Positions 28,454 through 37,803 of a stretch of 64,000 nucleotides of DNA are shown here, piece after piece (within the stretch, counting starts at the first letter, position 1; each line of letters starts with the position of its first letter). The stretch is from Nostoc sp. UHCC 0702 (GTDB taxonomy: Bacteria > Cyanobacteriota > Cyanobacteriia > Cyanobacteriales > Nostocaceae). The DNA lies in the NCBI GenBank assembly GCA_017164015.1, contig CP071065.1, positions 3,415,918 through 3,479,917 of the forward strand. The letters run 5' to 3'. The position numbers and the translations under genes were made by a program. The notes below the pieces were generated by a model. The model saw nothing but the letters and a program-made list of their open reading frames with translations, did not search any database and was not told where the DNA came from.

Positions 28454-29140
28454 TTATGTCTGGCGACCACGCAAGAAAACGTAAACTTGATTGAGATAAC
28501 TTTCCCAGACTTGGGTTGTGAGTTGCAGCGTAGCTGCACTGGGTACAAAGTCTTCAATCCGCAATCCTCGGGTTCTGATATCTTGGGGATTTTGCAACAG
28601 ATAAGGAGGGATTTTTATATCCAGTGAGTTGAATGCTACATCTGAGATAGTAGCTGATTGTGTGTTTTGCCCCAATGCCAAAAGCGTCCCAGATTGAGCC
28701 GCGTTGAATGACGATGAGGCTAGCTGATAATTCTGGACAATTTCCCTAGTTGCTACCTTGGGATCACCCACCATTGCGATTGGTGCCCTGACTAAAAAGT
28801 AAGCGATCGCTGGTGTACTTGCCAACAACAAAATTGTCAGCGCCCAACCCACCAAATATCCTCCTGGCTTGTCTATTCCACCTCCTTTTATTCTCTGGGC
28901 AGCAAATATTAACATCAATACTGAGGCTCCCAGAGGCTTAAGCGGAAACGATATCAACCTCCACAAAGAAGCCACAGCGGGTTCAGTGGGGCTAACAAAC
29001 GACAAAGCTATGACAACCAACACAATGACTAAGACCAATCGTCCGACAAAAGTTCCGCTGGGATAAAATCTTTGGAACAGAGAGTAGACGATAGTGCCAA
29101 TAAGTAACCACACCAGTACTCGGCTTAGCAATTCAAACAT
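28454..29140 (-). CDS. Multi-pass membrane protein, unknown
   Basis: A 228-residue protein with four membrane segments in the first half (about 5-22, 32-50, 65-82, 95-117) and a soluble C-terminal half of about 100 residues. The membrane part (LISFPLKPLGASVLMLIF) resembles the N-terminal membrane part of cyanobacterial DUF218/YdcF-type proteins, but I do not see a DUF218 catalytic domain. It may be a truncated or divergent relative; this is tentative. It is on the same strand as the ABC exporter and 150 bp upstream of it. Confidence 0.6.
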   Translation of the reverse strand: MFELLSRVLVWLLIGTIVYSLFQRFYPSGTFVGRLVLVIVLVVIALSFVSPTEPAVASLWRLISFPLKPLGASVLMLIFAAQRIKGGGIDKPGGYLVGWALTILLLASTPAIAYFLVRAPIAMVGDPKVATREIVQNYQLASSSFNAAQSGTLLALGQNTQSATISDVAFNSLDIKIPPYLLQNPQDIRTRGLRIEDFVPSAATLQLTTQVWESYLNQVYVFLRGRQT

Positions 29141-29379
29141 AGATTAACTCTCAAATTTTCTGCTGCGGTCAGCCTAAAAGTGTTGGGCTGCGGCATTATT
29201 TTAGTAATCGGACTGTTACCTGACATAAAATACCTCAAACCTCACACCAAAAGACTACCGTCGTAGTGATTTTAGTGCAATTTTTTCACTCTGCGTCTAT
29301 TATTTCTAATTTTCTGGCTGAGTAATGTGGCACCAGTAAACTAAATTAATTGAGTAGTTGTCAAGTTCAAGGAAAAACT

Positions 29380-30378
29380 ATGTCGAAAGCTTTGCCTAGC
29401 ATTTTAGTCACAGGGGGAGCAGGATATATTGGTTCCCATACAGTACTTGCTCTTAAGCAAGCGGGTTATGACGTGTTGATCCTCGATAACCTAGTCTACG
29501 GTCATCAGGACTTGGTAGAAAAGGTGCTAAAGGTAGAACTTGTGATTGGCGATACAGGCGATCGCGCCCTGCTGGATGATTTATTTAAAACCCGTGATAT
29601 TGCCGCAGTCATGCACTTTTCCGCCTATGCCTACGTAGGAGAATCGGTGACTGACCCTGCTAAATACTACCGTAATAACGTCGTTGGGACTCTAACACTA
29701 TTAGAAGCGATGTTGGCTGCATCCGTTAAGAAATTTGTCTTTTCTTCCACTTGTGCCACTTATGGAGTACCAGAAGTTGTACCTATTCCAGAAGACCATC
29801 CCCAAAACCCCATCAACCCCTATGGTGCTACTAAGCTGATGGTAGAACGGATTCTCTCTGATTTTGATGTGGCTTACGGTTTGAAGTCGGTACGTTTTCG
29901 CTACTTTAATGCAGCTGGCGCTGATCCCAACGGTTTACTAGGTGAAGATCACAACCCAGAAACTCATTTAATTCCCTTAGTGTTGTTGACAGCTTTAGGC
30001 AAACGGGAATCTATCTCCATTTTTGGCACTGATTACCCCACACCCGATGGTACTTGTACTCGTGATTATATTCATGTTAACGACTTAGCATCCGCCCATG
30101 TTTTGGGATTGGAATATTTATTAAAAGGCGGCGAGAGTGAAGTATTCAATCTGGGTAATGGCAGTGGCTTCTCCGTCAAAGAAGTCATTGCAGCTGCCCA
30201 AGAAGTGACTGGACTTAGTATACCAGTGCAAGAGTGCGATCGCCGCCCTGGAGATCCACCAAGTCTCATCGGTAGCGGAGAGAAAGCCAGAAAAATCTTA
30301 GGCTGGCAACCTCAGTACCCATCCATCAAAGATATTGTGACTCATGCATGGCAGTGGCATCAACAGCGACATAAGTAA
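29380..30378 (+). CDS. galE: UDP-glucose 4-epimerase
   Basis: A 332-residue extended short-chain dehydrogenase. It has GGAGYIGSH at the NAD site, FSSTCATYG, catalytic YGATK, and C-terminal CTRDYIHVNDLA and CDRRPGDP. It interconverts UDP-glucose and UDP-galactose (possibly the GlcNAc forms), supplying exopolysaccharide and lipid sugars. Start at the ATG at 29380 with AAGGA six bases upstream; ten in-frame codons before it lack similarity. Confidence 0.95.
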   Translation: MSKALPSILVTGGAGYIGSHTVLALKQAGYDVLILDNLVYGHQDLVEKVLKVELVIGDTGDRALLDDLFKTRDIAAVMHFSAYAYVGESVTDPAKYYRNNVVGTLTLLEAMLAASVKKFVFSSTCATYGVPEVVPIPEDHPQNPINPYGATKLMVERILSDFDVAYGLKSVRFRYFNAAGADPNGLLGEDHNPETHLIPLVLLTALGKRESISIFGTDYPTPDGTCTRDYIHVNDLASAHVLGLEYLLKGGESEVFNLGNGSGFSVKEVIAAAQEVTGLSIPVQECDRRPGDPPSLIGSGEKARKILGWQPQYPSIKDIVTHAWQWHQQRHK

Positions 30379-30504
30379 AATTCCTGAAGCACAAAATTAC
30401 GATTTATACCGATTGACTTGAATATTGATACAAATAGGCAGCAGGGGGAGCCAGCGTGCCCTTGCGGTTTCCCGACAGCCGGGCGACTGGCGTTGCAGGG
30501 GTGC

Positions 30505-30535
30505 AGTAGAGACGTTCCGCCGGAACGTCTCTACT
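30505..30535. repeat. 31-bp palindromic hairpin (TAGAGACG family)
   Basis: A perfect 15-bp arm (AGTAGAGACGTTCCG) on each side of a single C. It lies downstream of galE and may serve as its terminator, though no T-run follows. It shares arms with 2273-2300 and the imperfect hairpin near 54410-54437. Confidence 0.7.
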
Positions 30536-30631
30536 GATGGATTTGTATCAGTAATTGAGTGAAATGGTATTACTCACCAGCCATCAGTCATCAATCATCA
30601 GTCAACAAGTTCAAAACAATTCCCCAACTCC

Positions 30632-31240
30632 TCACCCTCTACCTTTCCTCAGCGTTTGTACCAGAAAAACTACAATGCCTATGCCCAGAAGAATGAAGAG
30701 CGCTGTCACAGTCAACCCTAAGCCTGTATTTATCCCTGGTGTAGGTGCATTATTGACATCTTGCAAGTTTTGTGTATTGCTAGCATCTCCCGCTGCTACG
30801 ACGACTTCAAACTTGAATGTAAACGGTTTGAAATTCGCTCCACTCGCGGGTTCGCCACTCAGCTGTAGCTGATATATTCCTGGCTTGGGGAAGATAATAT
30901 CCGCACCGGGAATGCCTTGATATCGCTCGGCTACCACAGGCTTTAAGGATGGCTCTAGCAGTGCTGGCTCTTTTGGTGTGTGGGGTTGGGCATAGACAAG
31001 CAACTGACAACTGCACTGTGAGAGAGGAATCTGTTTTCCACCTTTGCGGGTAAGGGCGAACCAGGCTTGGGTGCTTTCTCCAGCACGGGGATTATCATTT
31101 GGTTCCATGTGGAGGGTGGCACCAACATCTGCTGCTACTTTGATCTCATGGGCAGAAGTGGGGTAAATACTAGTTACTGAGATCAGTAAGCTACTGAGAA
31201 ATAATAAATACTTTATCCTTCCTTGACTCTGCAAAGGCAT
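30632..31240 (-). CDS. Exported protein with C-terminal anchor, partner of the SafE-like transporter
   Basis: A 202-residue protein. It has a signal peptide (about 1-30, ending TSAHE), a mature domain with an immunoglobulin-like feel (HMEPNDNPRAGESTQAWFALTRKGG, CSCQLLVYAQPH) and a C-terminal membrane helix (LGLTVTALFILLGIGIVVFLV). His, Met and the CSC pair could bind metal; YtkA/CopC-like domains are the nearest known analogues, but this is tentative. I start at the ATG at 31240, because the 33 codons upstream overlap the end of the previous gene and do not look like protein. Co-transcribed with the SafE-like gene 73 bp upstream. Confidence 0.65.
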   Translation of the reverse strand: MPLQSQGRIKYLLFLSSLLISVTSIYPTSAHEIKVAADVGATLHMEPNDNPRAGESTQAWFALTRKGGKQIPLSQCSCQLLVYAQPHTPKEPALLEPSLKPVVAERYQGIPGADIIFPKPGIYQLQLSGEPASGANFKPFTFKFEVVVAAGDASNTQNLQDVNNAPTPGINTGLGLTVTALFILLGIGIVVFLVQTLRKGRG

Positions 31241-31313
31241 ACCATTAAGCGGGTAAAGCCTTTGTTTTTGACTCGTTGGGTGTTCCGAGGTTGAGCTAGG
31301 GAACAAGCACGGT

Positions 31314-32585
31314 TTACCGTGATTTTGTTGGGGGGACATAGAACTTTTCTAGAGCTAACTTTGACCAAAACAAGCGCGAACGCACTAGCAACACACCGAG
31401 GATGACAATTCCCATCAAGGCGATCGCTAATTTATTCCCCCAAGTCGATTGCGAAGAACCCAGGTAATGGGAACCAATCAACACAGCATGAATGGCACTC
31501 AATAGCATTGCTGGCACACTCAATAAATGAATCTGTCGCCAGCGCTTGCCCAACGATTTTTGCAAAGATTCCAAACTTGTGAAAGCAGCGGGGGTCATTA
31601 ATATTAATGCTACAGCACCCGCAGCCATACCCCACTGAAACTCTGGTCGCAAGAAAAAGAAGGCGGCAAAATTCCATTGCAGTGAGTGTTCGATCATGTG
31701 GACAGTGTGAACCACAGCAAGCACAAAAGCTCCCACTCCCAAAGTCCGGCGGTAACGCAAAGGTGCAGCCCATAAGCTGCTAATCGGACGGGCAATTAAT
31801 GCCAATATCAAACAAATCAATGCCCCATGTCCGGTGTAATCTACCCCTGTGTCACCAGTCCGCAGTAAGGTGATGGCGCCAATAATCAGAGTCACCCAAC
31901 CGCCCAAACGAAACAATTGACTGCGCCTGTCTTTACTAATCAAAGAGGTGGAAACGCCTACACCTAGCATGGTGGGTAAAGTTCCTAAGCCAAAAGCCAG
32001 CATGGTTACTGTACCCATCCATAAATTGCCAGTTTCAGCCGCTTTAATTTGAGCAGCATACAAGAAACCGCAAGGCATCAAACCCCAAGTCATCCCCAAA
32101 AGCATTGGCGTCCACCAGCTGTTTTGTAAGGAAAGCTTGACCATTCCACCACTCAGGCGATCGTGTAAATTGCCTTTCAGCAGAGGGTGTAATATGGGGA
32201 GCTTAGGCAGTAAACCGGGTGTGACTTGTCCTAACCCAAACCAGATCAGCATCACCCCAGTAATAATTGCCATGATCCGGCGGAAGTCACTACCAATACC
32301 TGCTAACTGTCCACCCTCTAACAATACTGAACCCAGCGCCCCTATGCCAGCACCAACCAGAGCGTAGCTTAACATCCGCCCTAGATTCAGCAGCAGATGA
32401 AATTTTAATTGCTCTTGCCAAGTGGACGACTTTTTTAAGGTTGATGTTTGTCCCCTAGAAACTTTTTGTGGAGTCGCTTTCTGATGAGACAGGGAAAACG
32501 CCACTGTCAGGGGGCCACACATGCCAAAGCAATGACCGAAACTGCCCAGGAACCCCAGGATTGTAAGCAGCAACAAATCTAGCAT
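31314..32585 (-). CDS. SafE/UreH-type transporter fused to a ferric-reductase-like domain
   Basis: A 423-residue polytopic protein. The N-terminal half is a sulfite-exporter TauE/SafE (UreH/DsbD-like) domain with the metal-type motifs GSFGHCFGMCGP (about 14-25) and GLMPCGFLYAA. The C-terminal half (from about residue 255, RPISSLWAAPLRYRRTLG) matches the ferric-reductase-like membrane domain, with paired histidines (AVVHTVHMIEH, QIHLLSVP, AIHAV) suited to haem b. I infer transmembrane transport or redox handling of a metal, likely copper or iron. The downstream exported protein is the probable periplasmic partner. Confidence 0.78.
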   Translation of the reverse strand: MLDLLLLTILGFLGSFGHCFGMCGPLTVAFSLSHQKATPQKVSRGQTSTLKKSSTWQEQLKFHLLLNLGRMLSYALVGAGIGALGSVLLEGGQLAGIGSDFRRIMAIITGVMLIWFGLGQVTPGLLPKLPILHPLLKGNLHDRLSGGMVKLSLQNSWWTPMLLGMTWGLMPCGFLYAAQIKAAETGNLWMGTVTMLAFGLGTLPTMLGVGVSTSLISKDRRSQLFRLGGWVTLIIGAITLLRTGDTGVDYTGHGALICLILALIARPISSLWAAPLRYRRTLGVGAFVLAVVHTVHMIEHSLQWNFAAFFFLRPEFQWGMAAGAVALILMTPAAFTSLESLQKSLGKRWRQIHLLSVPAMLLSAIHAVLIGSHYLGSSQSTWGNKLAIALMGIVILGVLLVRSRLFWSKLALEKFYVPPTKSR

Positions 32586-32786
32586 AAATAAAGTCCTGAG
32601 TCAGAGGGTAGGGGAGTTCTTGAGCAGGGGAGCAGGGGAGCAGGGGAGAATTAATAACTCCTAACTTTGCGCCTCGGCACTCACCTAGTGCGGAACTCTA
32701 AGTGAAGTTGCGATCGCTGTCAAAAGACAAGCTGTCAAACTTCGCGATCGCGTTACCCTAAGTCTGGAAGCCAAGGATAAATTTAG

Positions 32787-33830
32787 ATGAAAAAATGGAT
32801 TTGGCTGGTTGTGTTGGGTCTGGTGGCAGCTGTGGTGGTGGGTAGTAGAGGTACTGCGCTCAATGTTTTTTTTGAACCACGTCCCTCACCACCTATTGTT
32901 CAGCGCCTGAAGGTGAAAACACCGCAACCACAGCCTCCACAAGTGAAGAGTACCCCACAAGTTTCTGCTCTTCAGCTATTAGCCCACATCCAAAATTTGA
33001 ATTTTCAGCGTTTCACGCCAACTGAGCGATCGCGTACTCGCACTTACATTACAACAGAACTCAGAAAATTCGGCTGGAAACCCCAACTGGAAAAGTTTGC
33101 CGAGGGTGTTAATGTCTTTGCACAACGACAGGGAACTGACGAAAAAGCGGGAGCAATTCTCTTAGCAGCACATTACGACACCGTTGGCTACTCCCCTGGT
33201 GCGGATGACAATGCCACTGGTATTGCTGTGTTGCTAGAAACTGCCCGGCTTCTCGGTGCAAATCCAACGCCACGGACATTGCAGTTAGCTTTTTTTGACA
33301 AAGAGGAAGCGGGACTTTTAGGTAGTAAAGCTTTTGTCACCAAGGCAGCACATTTACAAAACTTGCGTGGTGTAATAGTTATGGATATGGTAGGTTATGC
33401 CTGCTACACTGCCGGATGTCAAAAATATCCTCCAGGATTGCCCGTCACCCCACCCAGCGACAAGGGCGACTTTCTAGCCGCCATTGGTGATACAGAACAC
33501 TTACCTTTGCTGAATGCCTTTCAAAACTCACAGACACTAAATCAGGAGGGATTGAATCTGCCGTCTGTCCTGACACTGCCTATTCCTCTCAAAGGTTTGT
33601 TGACACCCGACACCCTACGCAGCGACCATGCGCCATTCTGGTATCAAGGAGTCGGTGCAGTTCTAGTGACGGATACCGCAAATTTACGTACTCCACATTA
33701 CCACCAACCTAGTGATGTGCCTGCGAATATAGAGCGATCGTTCTTCACCGGAGCAGCACAAGTTATAGTCAATGCTACCAACACATTGTTATCAAAGAAC
33801 GATAATTTGGCAACTCAACCAGCAACTTGA
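32787..33830 (+). CDS. M28-family zinc aminopeptidase, exported
   Basis: A 347-residue protein with an N-terminal signal/anchor (about 3-22). The M28 catalytic core has zinc ligands and catalytic residues in HYDTVGYSPGADDNATG, KEEAGLLGS, MDMVGY, SDHAPFW and HYHQPSDVP. It removes N-terminal amino acids in the periplasm or outside. A proline-rich linker (about 30-60) separates anchor and enzyme. Stand-alone, with a C-rich repeat array just after the stop. Confidence 0.9.
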   Translation: MKKWIWLVVLGLVAAVVVGSRGTALNVFFEPRPSPPIVQRLKVKTPQPQPPQVKSTPQVSALQLLAHIQNLNFQRFTPTERSRTRTYITTELRKFGWKPQLEKFAEGVNVFAQRQGTDEKAGAILLAAHYDTVGYSPGADDNATGIAVLLETARLLGANPTPRTLQLAFFDKEEAGLLGSKAFVTKAAHLQNLRGVIVMDMVGYACYTAGCQKYPPGLPVTPPSDKGDFLAAIGDTEHLPLLNAFQNSQTLNQEGLNLPSVLTLPIPLKGLLTPDTLRSDHAPFWYQGVGAVLVTDTANLRTPHYHQPSDVPANIERSFFTGAAQVIVNATNTLLSKNDNLATQPAT

Positions 33831-33837
33831 TATAAGA

Positions 33838-33968
33838 GTTAGTTGTCAGTTGTCAGTTGTCAGTTGTTTTATCCCCCCATCTCCCCATCCCCCATCCCCC
33901 CTGCTCCCCTGCTCCCCTGCTCCCCTGCTCCCCTGCTCCCCTGCTCCCCTGCTCCCCTGCTCCCCATC
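33838..33968. repeat. STRR heptamers and an 8-bp CTGCTCCC array
   Basis: 33838-33868 has about four TCAGTTG heptamers. 33897-33966 has about eight CTGCTCCC units. The array runs to within a few bases of the stop codon of the next gene. Confidence 0.9.
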
Positions 33969-33971
33969 CCC

Positions 33972-34427
33972 TCATCTCCCTATCCCCCCTGCTCCCTTAG
34001 CTTCAGGAAAGGTCAGTGTCCAGTTCTGTTTATCGTTGAGTTGGAAGTATAATCCTTGGAGAATCAGCCGCAAGGCGATGCGAGTTCTAATATAGTTCCT
34101 CACTAAATGAGTTCCCGTCTCAGCAAAAACGTCATCAAAGTTTTGCCTGTAGCCAGATGGTCTTGAACATTCACTGCCAGCACCTTTAACTGTTAATATG
34201 AAAAATGGTGTTTGCTTGTATTCGTTGGGAACCATAAAAATTCCATAGACTTGGTGTTCACCACGCCACGGCTGCACAACAACTTTAGTAGCCTGTACTT
34301 GAAATTTTTTGGTTTTTGATTTGAGAAAAGCCTCTGAATTACATTGAGAACCATTTATAGGCCACCATAAAGTGATAATACTCAACGAAAGCAGCAGAAT
34401 TAAAATATAGAAAAGTTTGCGACGCAT
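33972..34427 (-). CDS. Hypothetical protein with N-terminal membrane anchor
   Basis: A 151-residue protein starting MRRKLFYILILLLSLSIITLWW, a clear signal anchor. The remainder is mixed alpha/beta with two cysteines (SQC, SEC) and a pattern KKFQVQATKVVVQPWRGEHQVYGIFMVP. I recognise no family. The last residues (KGAGGIGR) and the TGA stop codon are encoded by the flanking C-rich repeat array, so the native C-terminus may have been replaced by repeat sequence. Confidence 0.6.
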   Translation of the reverse strand: MRRKLFYILILLLSLSIITLWWPINGSQCNSEAFLKSKTKKFQVQATKVVVQPWRGEHQVYGIFMVPNEYKQTPFFILTVKGAGSECSRPSGYRQNFDDVFAETGTHLVRNYIRTRIALRLILQGLYFQLNDKQNWTLTFPEAKGAGGIGR

Positions 34428-34906
34428 AAAGTCTAGAACAAGTTTTGATGAAGCTAATGACAATACTTTTGGGATAAGTACTCTTTACTTTCCTTATGGT
34501 CTAGGAAGCATTCAAAGGATGAGGAATAAGGGTGAAAGGACAAAAAATTACTTCTTCACTCTGCACAATTTAATAAATCTCACTTCAACTCATCTTTTTA
34601 TTCTTCAGCGCTTTTTAGCAAAATCAGTTTGAAACAAATAGCGATCGCAAAAACGTAATCATCAAAAGCAAACTTCAGGCTATGACCTGTTTTCCAGCTT
34701 CGACCTTGATCTATCAAGGTTAAAGTTTGATTGCTTAAGTATCATCAAGTCATGATATCAAGGATTTGTAAATAAATGTAAATTTTGTATTTCTTGCGTA
34801 AAACCTAAAAACCAGCCTGATTATTTGTGGGTTCAATGAGCAACATTCTCGAATGAAGAACCCCGGACTAAATATTACTGAAAATCTTCCAATAGGAAAT
34901 AAACCA
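34428..34906. promoter_or_regulatory. Upstream region of the aromatic cluster with inverted repeat
   Basis: No gene. ACCTTGAT (34703-34710) and ATCAAGGT (34713-34720) form a perfect inverted repeat with a 2-bp spacer, about 190 bp upstream of the first gene. It is a plausible operator for a dimeric regulator, but no regulator gene is adjacent. AT-rich sequence follows to the start codon. Confidence 0.45.
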
Positions 34907-36127
34907 ATGATTATTGTCATTAAAGCCGGCACACCAGTAGTAGAAATTGAACGTATCGCATTTGAAATTAGCCGTCATGGAATCGCCCCAGAAGTAAGTC
35001 TTGGTCAGCAAAAAACAGTAATTGGTGTCATCGGTGATACTGCCGAAATTGACACTAGACAAATTCAAAATATTAGTCCGTTTATTGAGCAAGTTGTACG
35101 TATTAAAAAGCCATTTAAGCGTGTTTCTTTGGAATATCGTAATAGCGAACACAGTGAAGTTGTTGTCCCCACACCTAACGGTGCTGTTACCTTTGGTCAA
35201 AACCATCCAATAGTTGTGGTGGCTGGGCCTTGTTCTGTAGAAAACGAACAAATGATTGTGGAAACAGCCCAGGTCGTCAAAGCCACAGGCGCACAGTTTC
35301 TCCGTGGTGGGGCATACAAACCCCGGACTTCTCCTTATGCTTTCCAAGGTCATGGTGAAAGCGCTCTAGAATTGTTAGCGAAAGCTCGTGAAGCTACAGG
35401 TTTAGGCATTATTACAGAAGTCATGGATGCTGCGGAGTTGGATTTAGTGGCTAGTGTTGCCGATGTTATCCAAGTCGGTGCTAGAAATATGCAGAATTTC
35501 TCCTTGCTCAAGAAAGTCGGTGCCACTGGTAAGCCTGTACTGCTCAAGCGTGGTTTGGCTGCAACCATTGAAGATTGGTTGATGTCTGCTGAATATATTC
35601 TTGCCGCAGGTAATCCAAATGTGATTCTGTGCGAGCGGGGTATTCGCACCTTTGACAAACAGTATACACGTAATACCTTAGATATCTCTGCAATCCCAGT
35701 GTTGCGGACTCTGACTCACTTGCCAATTATGATTGATCCCAGCCATGCTACTCCTACCCATGCCGAACAATTTAACCAAAATATTAATAGCCAAGGTTTT
35801 GCTTCAGCAAATTTAGCCAGACACTCAGTAGAGATATTCCAACAGTATATGGCGATCGCGCTGATGTTTGGTGTGCAAGCAGTTGATTTACGCACATATG
35901 CAGTTGCGGAACATTATGATGCTCGTGCTTGCCTATCACCTGCTACAAGAGATTTATACATAGCAGTACGGAATGTAGTCGGACAACCAGTTTCAGCAGA
36001 CCGCCCCTATATCTGGAACGACCACGAACAAGGATTAGACCAGCATATTGCTCGCATCGCCGCAGATATCGCTGCTGATGGACAAATTGTCAGCGCAGTT
36101 AACAATCTTTTTGCCAACAAAAATTGA
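34907..36127 (+). pseudogene. DAHP synthase fused in frame to the C-terminus of phenylalanine ammonia-lyase
   Basis: A 406-residue open frame. Residues 1-282 are a type I-beta DAHP synthase (aroF/aroG, first step of the shikimate pathway): [17 protein letters not shown] with metal ligand Cys109, [21 protein letters not shown] and DPSH with ligand His280. From 283 ([15 protein letters not shown]) to the end it is instead the last ~124 residues of a cyanobacterial PAL, including [18 protein letters not shown] and [14 protein letters not shown]. The DAHP synthase end carrying the last two metal ligands (the EVHPEP Glu and the LSDG Asp) is missing, and so is the PAL core with its Ala-Ser-Gly cofactor. 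It is probably a deletion fusion and inactive for both reactions. The start ATG at 34907 has AGGA upstream. Confidence 0.85.
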
Positions 36128-36206
36128 GTGGTTTGAGTGACGAATAGATTGCCAAAAGCGCCACAGTCAACAATATTTTATGCAACTGAATTAGGTATTT
36201 TTAATT

Positions 36207-37739
36207 ATGAATATCGCACATCATGTAGAGCGGGTACATCGCTTATTTCCTGACAAAATTGCCCTGATTTTTGAAGATAAAACTTTCACTTACAAACAGC
36301 TTGATGAATTAGCAGGAAGAGTTGCAAATGCTTTAAAAGGATTAGGAATTAAAAGAGGCGATCGCGTAGCTTTATTTCTGCCTAACATTCCTGAGTTTGT
36401 AATAGCTTATCTGGGCATTCTCAAAATTGGCGCTATTGCTGTCTCCATCAACGTCATGTTGAAAACAGCCGAAGTCAGTTACATCCTTCACGATTGTGCA
36501 GCCAAAGCCATCATTACCACCGAGTCCCAAAGTCAGCAGGTTTCAGAGGCAGACTTACCCGAATTAGAACATATCTTAATTGCAGAAGGTCAAGCTGATA
36601 AAGGAATTACCTTAGCGCAACTGATGGCAAATGCTTCTCCTGAAGCAGCAGCAATCGAAATGGATCGCCATGCGCCAGCTTGTATCCTCTACACTTCAGG
36701 TACAACAGGCTTCCCCAAAGGAGCGACTCTGGCTCACGGCAATGTGATTGCTAACAGCTATGCAGCAAATCGTTGTTATCGCATTAGTAGTAGCGATCGC
36801 TTACTGTTGTATTTGCCACTATTCCATTGCTTTGGTCAAAATGCCATTTTAAACACTGGTTTTAGTGCCTGTGCCACCATCGTACTGCAACGTCGTTTTG
36901 ATTTAGACAAAGTTCTGCAAACCATCACCGAAAAACAAGTTACAATGTTCTTTGGTGTGCCTACAGTATTCATCAAAATCTTGAATATTGAAATTCCTGA
37001 AAATACATTCAAAAATGTACGCTATTTCTTTTCGGCAGCCGCACCCATGCCCATTGAAATTGCTCAAAAATGGCATGATAAATATGGTATTTTTATCCAT
37101 GAAGGTTACGGTTTAACTGAAACTTCCCCCTTTGCCACTTATAACAATGATTTGCAATACAAACTCGGTTCAATTGGTACACCGATTGACAATGTAGAAA
37201 TCCAAATTGTTGATAATTACGGTCATCAGGTACAACCAGGTGAATTAGGTGAAATCCTCGTTCGGGGCCCAAATGTCATGCTTGGTTATTGGAATCGCCC
37301 CTTTGAAGCTGCGGAAGTGATTAAAAATGGCTGGTTCCATACCGGTGATATTGGGCGTATGGATGAAGACGGATATTTCTACATCGTTGACCGCATAAAA
37401 GACATGATCAACTTGTCTGGATTTAAGGTGTATCCTACTGAAGTTGAAAACGTCATTTATCAACATCCAGCCGTTGCTGAAGTTGCTGTATATGGTGTGC
37501 CTCATCCAGTTAAAGGTGAGATAGTCAATACTAACATAGTGCTGAAACCTGGACACAATATTACAGCACAGCAAATCATTGATTTCTGTTATGAAAAAAT
37601 GGCAGCCTACAAAGTTCCTCATGTAATTAACTTTGTAGATGCACTGCCCAAGAATCCAACTGGAAAAGTTTTGAGGAGATTGCTAAGACATAATTCTACA
37701 CAAGAAGTTCATCAACCACAGACATTGTTAAAAAGTTAA
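36207..37739 (+). CDS. Acyl-CoA ligase/adenylating enzyme (long-chain or aryl acid type)
   Basis: A 510-residue ANL-superfamily enzyme. It has YTSGTTGFPKGA for AMP binding, EGYGLTETSP, GWFHTGDIGRMDEDGY, VDRIKDMINLSGFKVYPTEVE and the C-terminal catalytic lysine in PKNPTGKVLRR. It activates a carboxylic acid as an acyl adenylate and acyl-CoA. Substrate class is open: fatty acid, or cinnamate/coumarate if it once worked with the PAL upstream. It lies 79 bp after the DAHP synthase fusion and 64 bp before the N-acyltransferase, so it would supply the acyl donor. No fused carrier domain. Confidence 0.9.
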   Translation: MNIAHHVERVHRLFPDKIALIFEDKTFTYKQLDELAGRVANALKGLGIKRGDRVALFLPNIPEFVIAYLGILKIGAIAVSINVMLKTAEVSYILHDCAAKAIITTESQSQQVSEADLPELEHILIAEGQADKGITLAQLMANASPEAAAIEMDRHAPACILYTSGTTGFPKGATLAHGNVIANSYAANRCYRISSSDRLLLYLPLFHCFGQNAILNTGFSACATIVLQRRFDLDKVLQTITEKQVTMFFGVPTVFIKILNIEIPENTFKNVRYFFSAAAPMPIEIAQKWHDKYGIFIHEGYGLTETSPFATYNNDLQYKLGSIGTPIDNVEIQIVDNYGHQVQPGELGEILVRGPNVMLGYWNRPFEAAEVIKNGWFHTGDIGRMDEDGYFYIVDRIKDMINLSGFKVYPTEVENVIYQHPAVAEVAVYGVPHPVKGEIVNTNIVLKPGHNITAQQIIDFCYEKMAAYKVPHVINFVDALPKNPTGKVLRRLLRHNSTQEVHQPQTLLKS

Positions 37740-37803
37740 ATTATTTATTGTTGATAATGCACAACTAGCTTTTGGTAAAAATACATATTTTTAGGAGTCA
37801 ATT

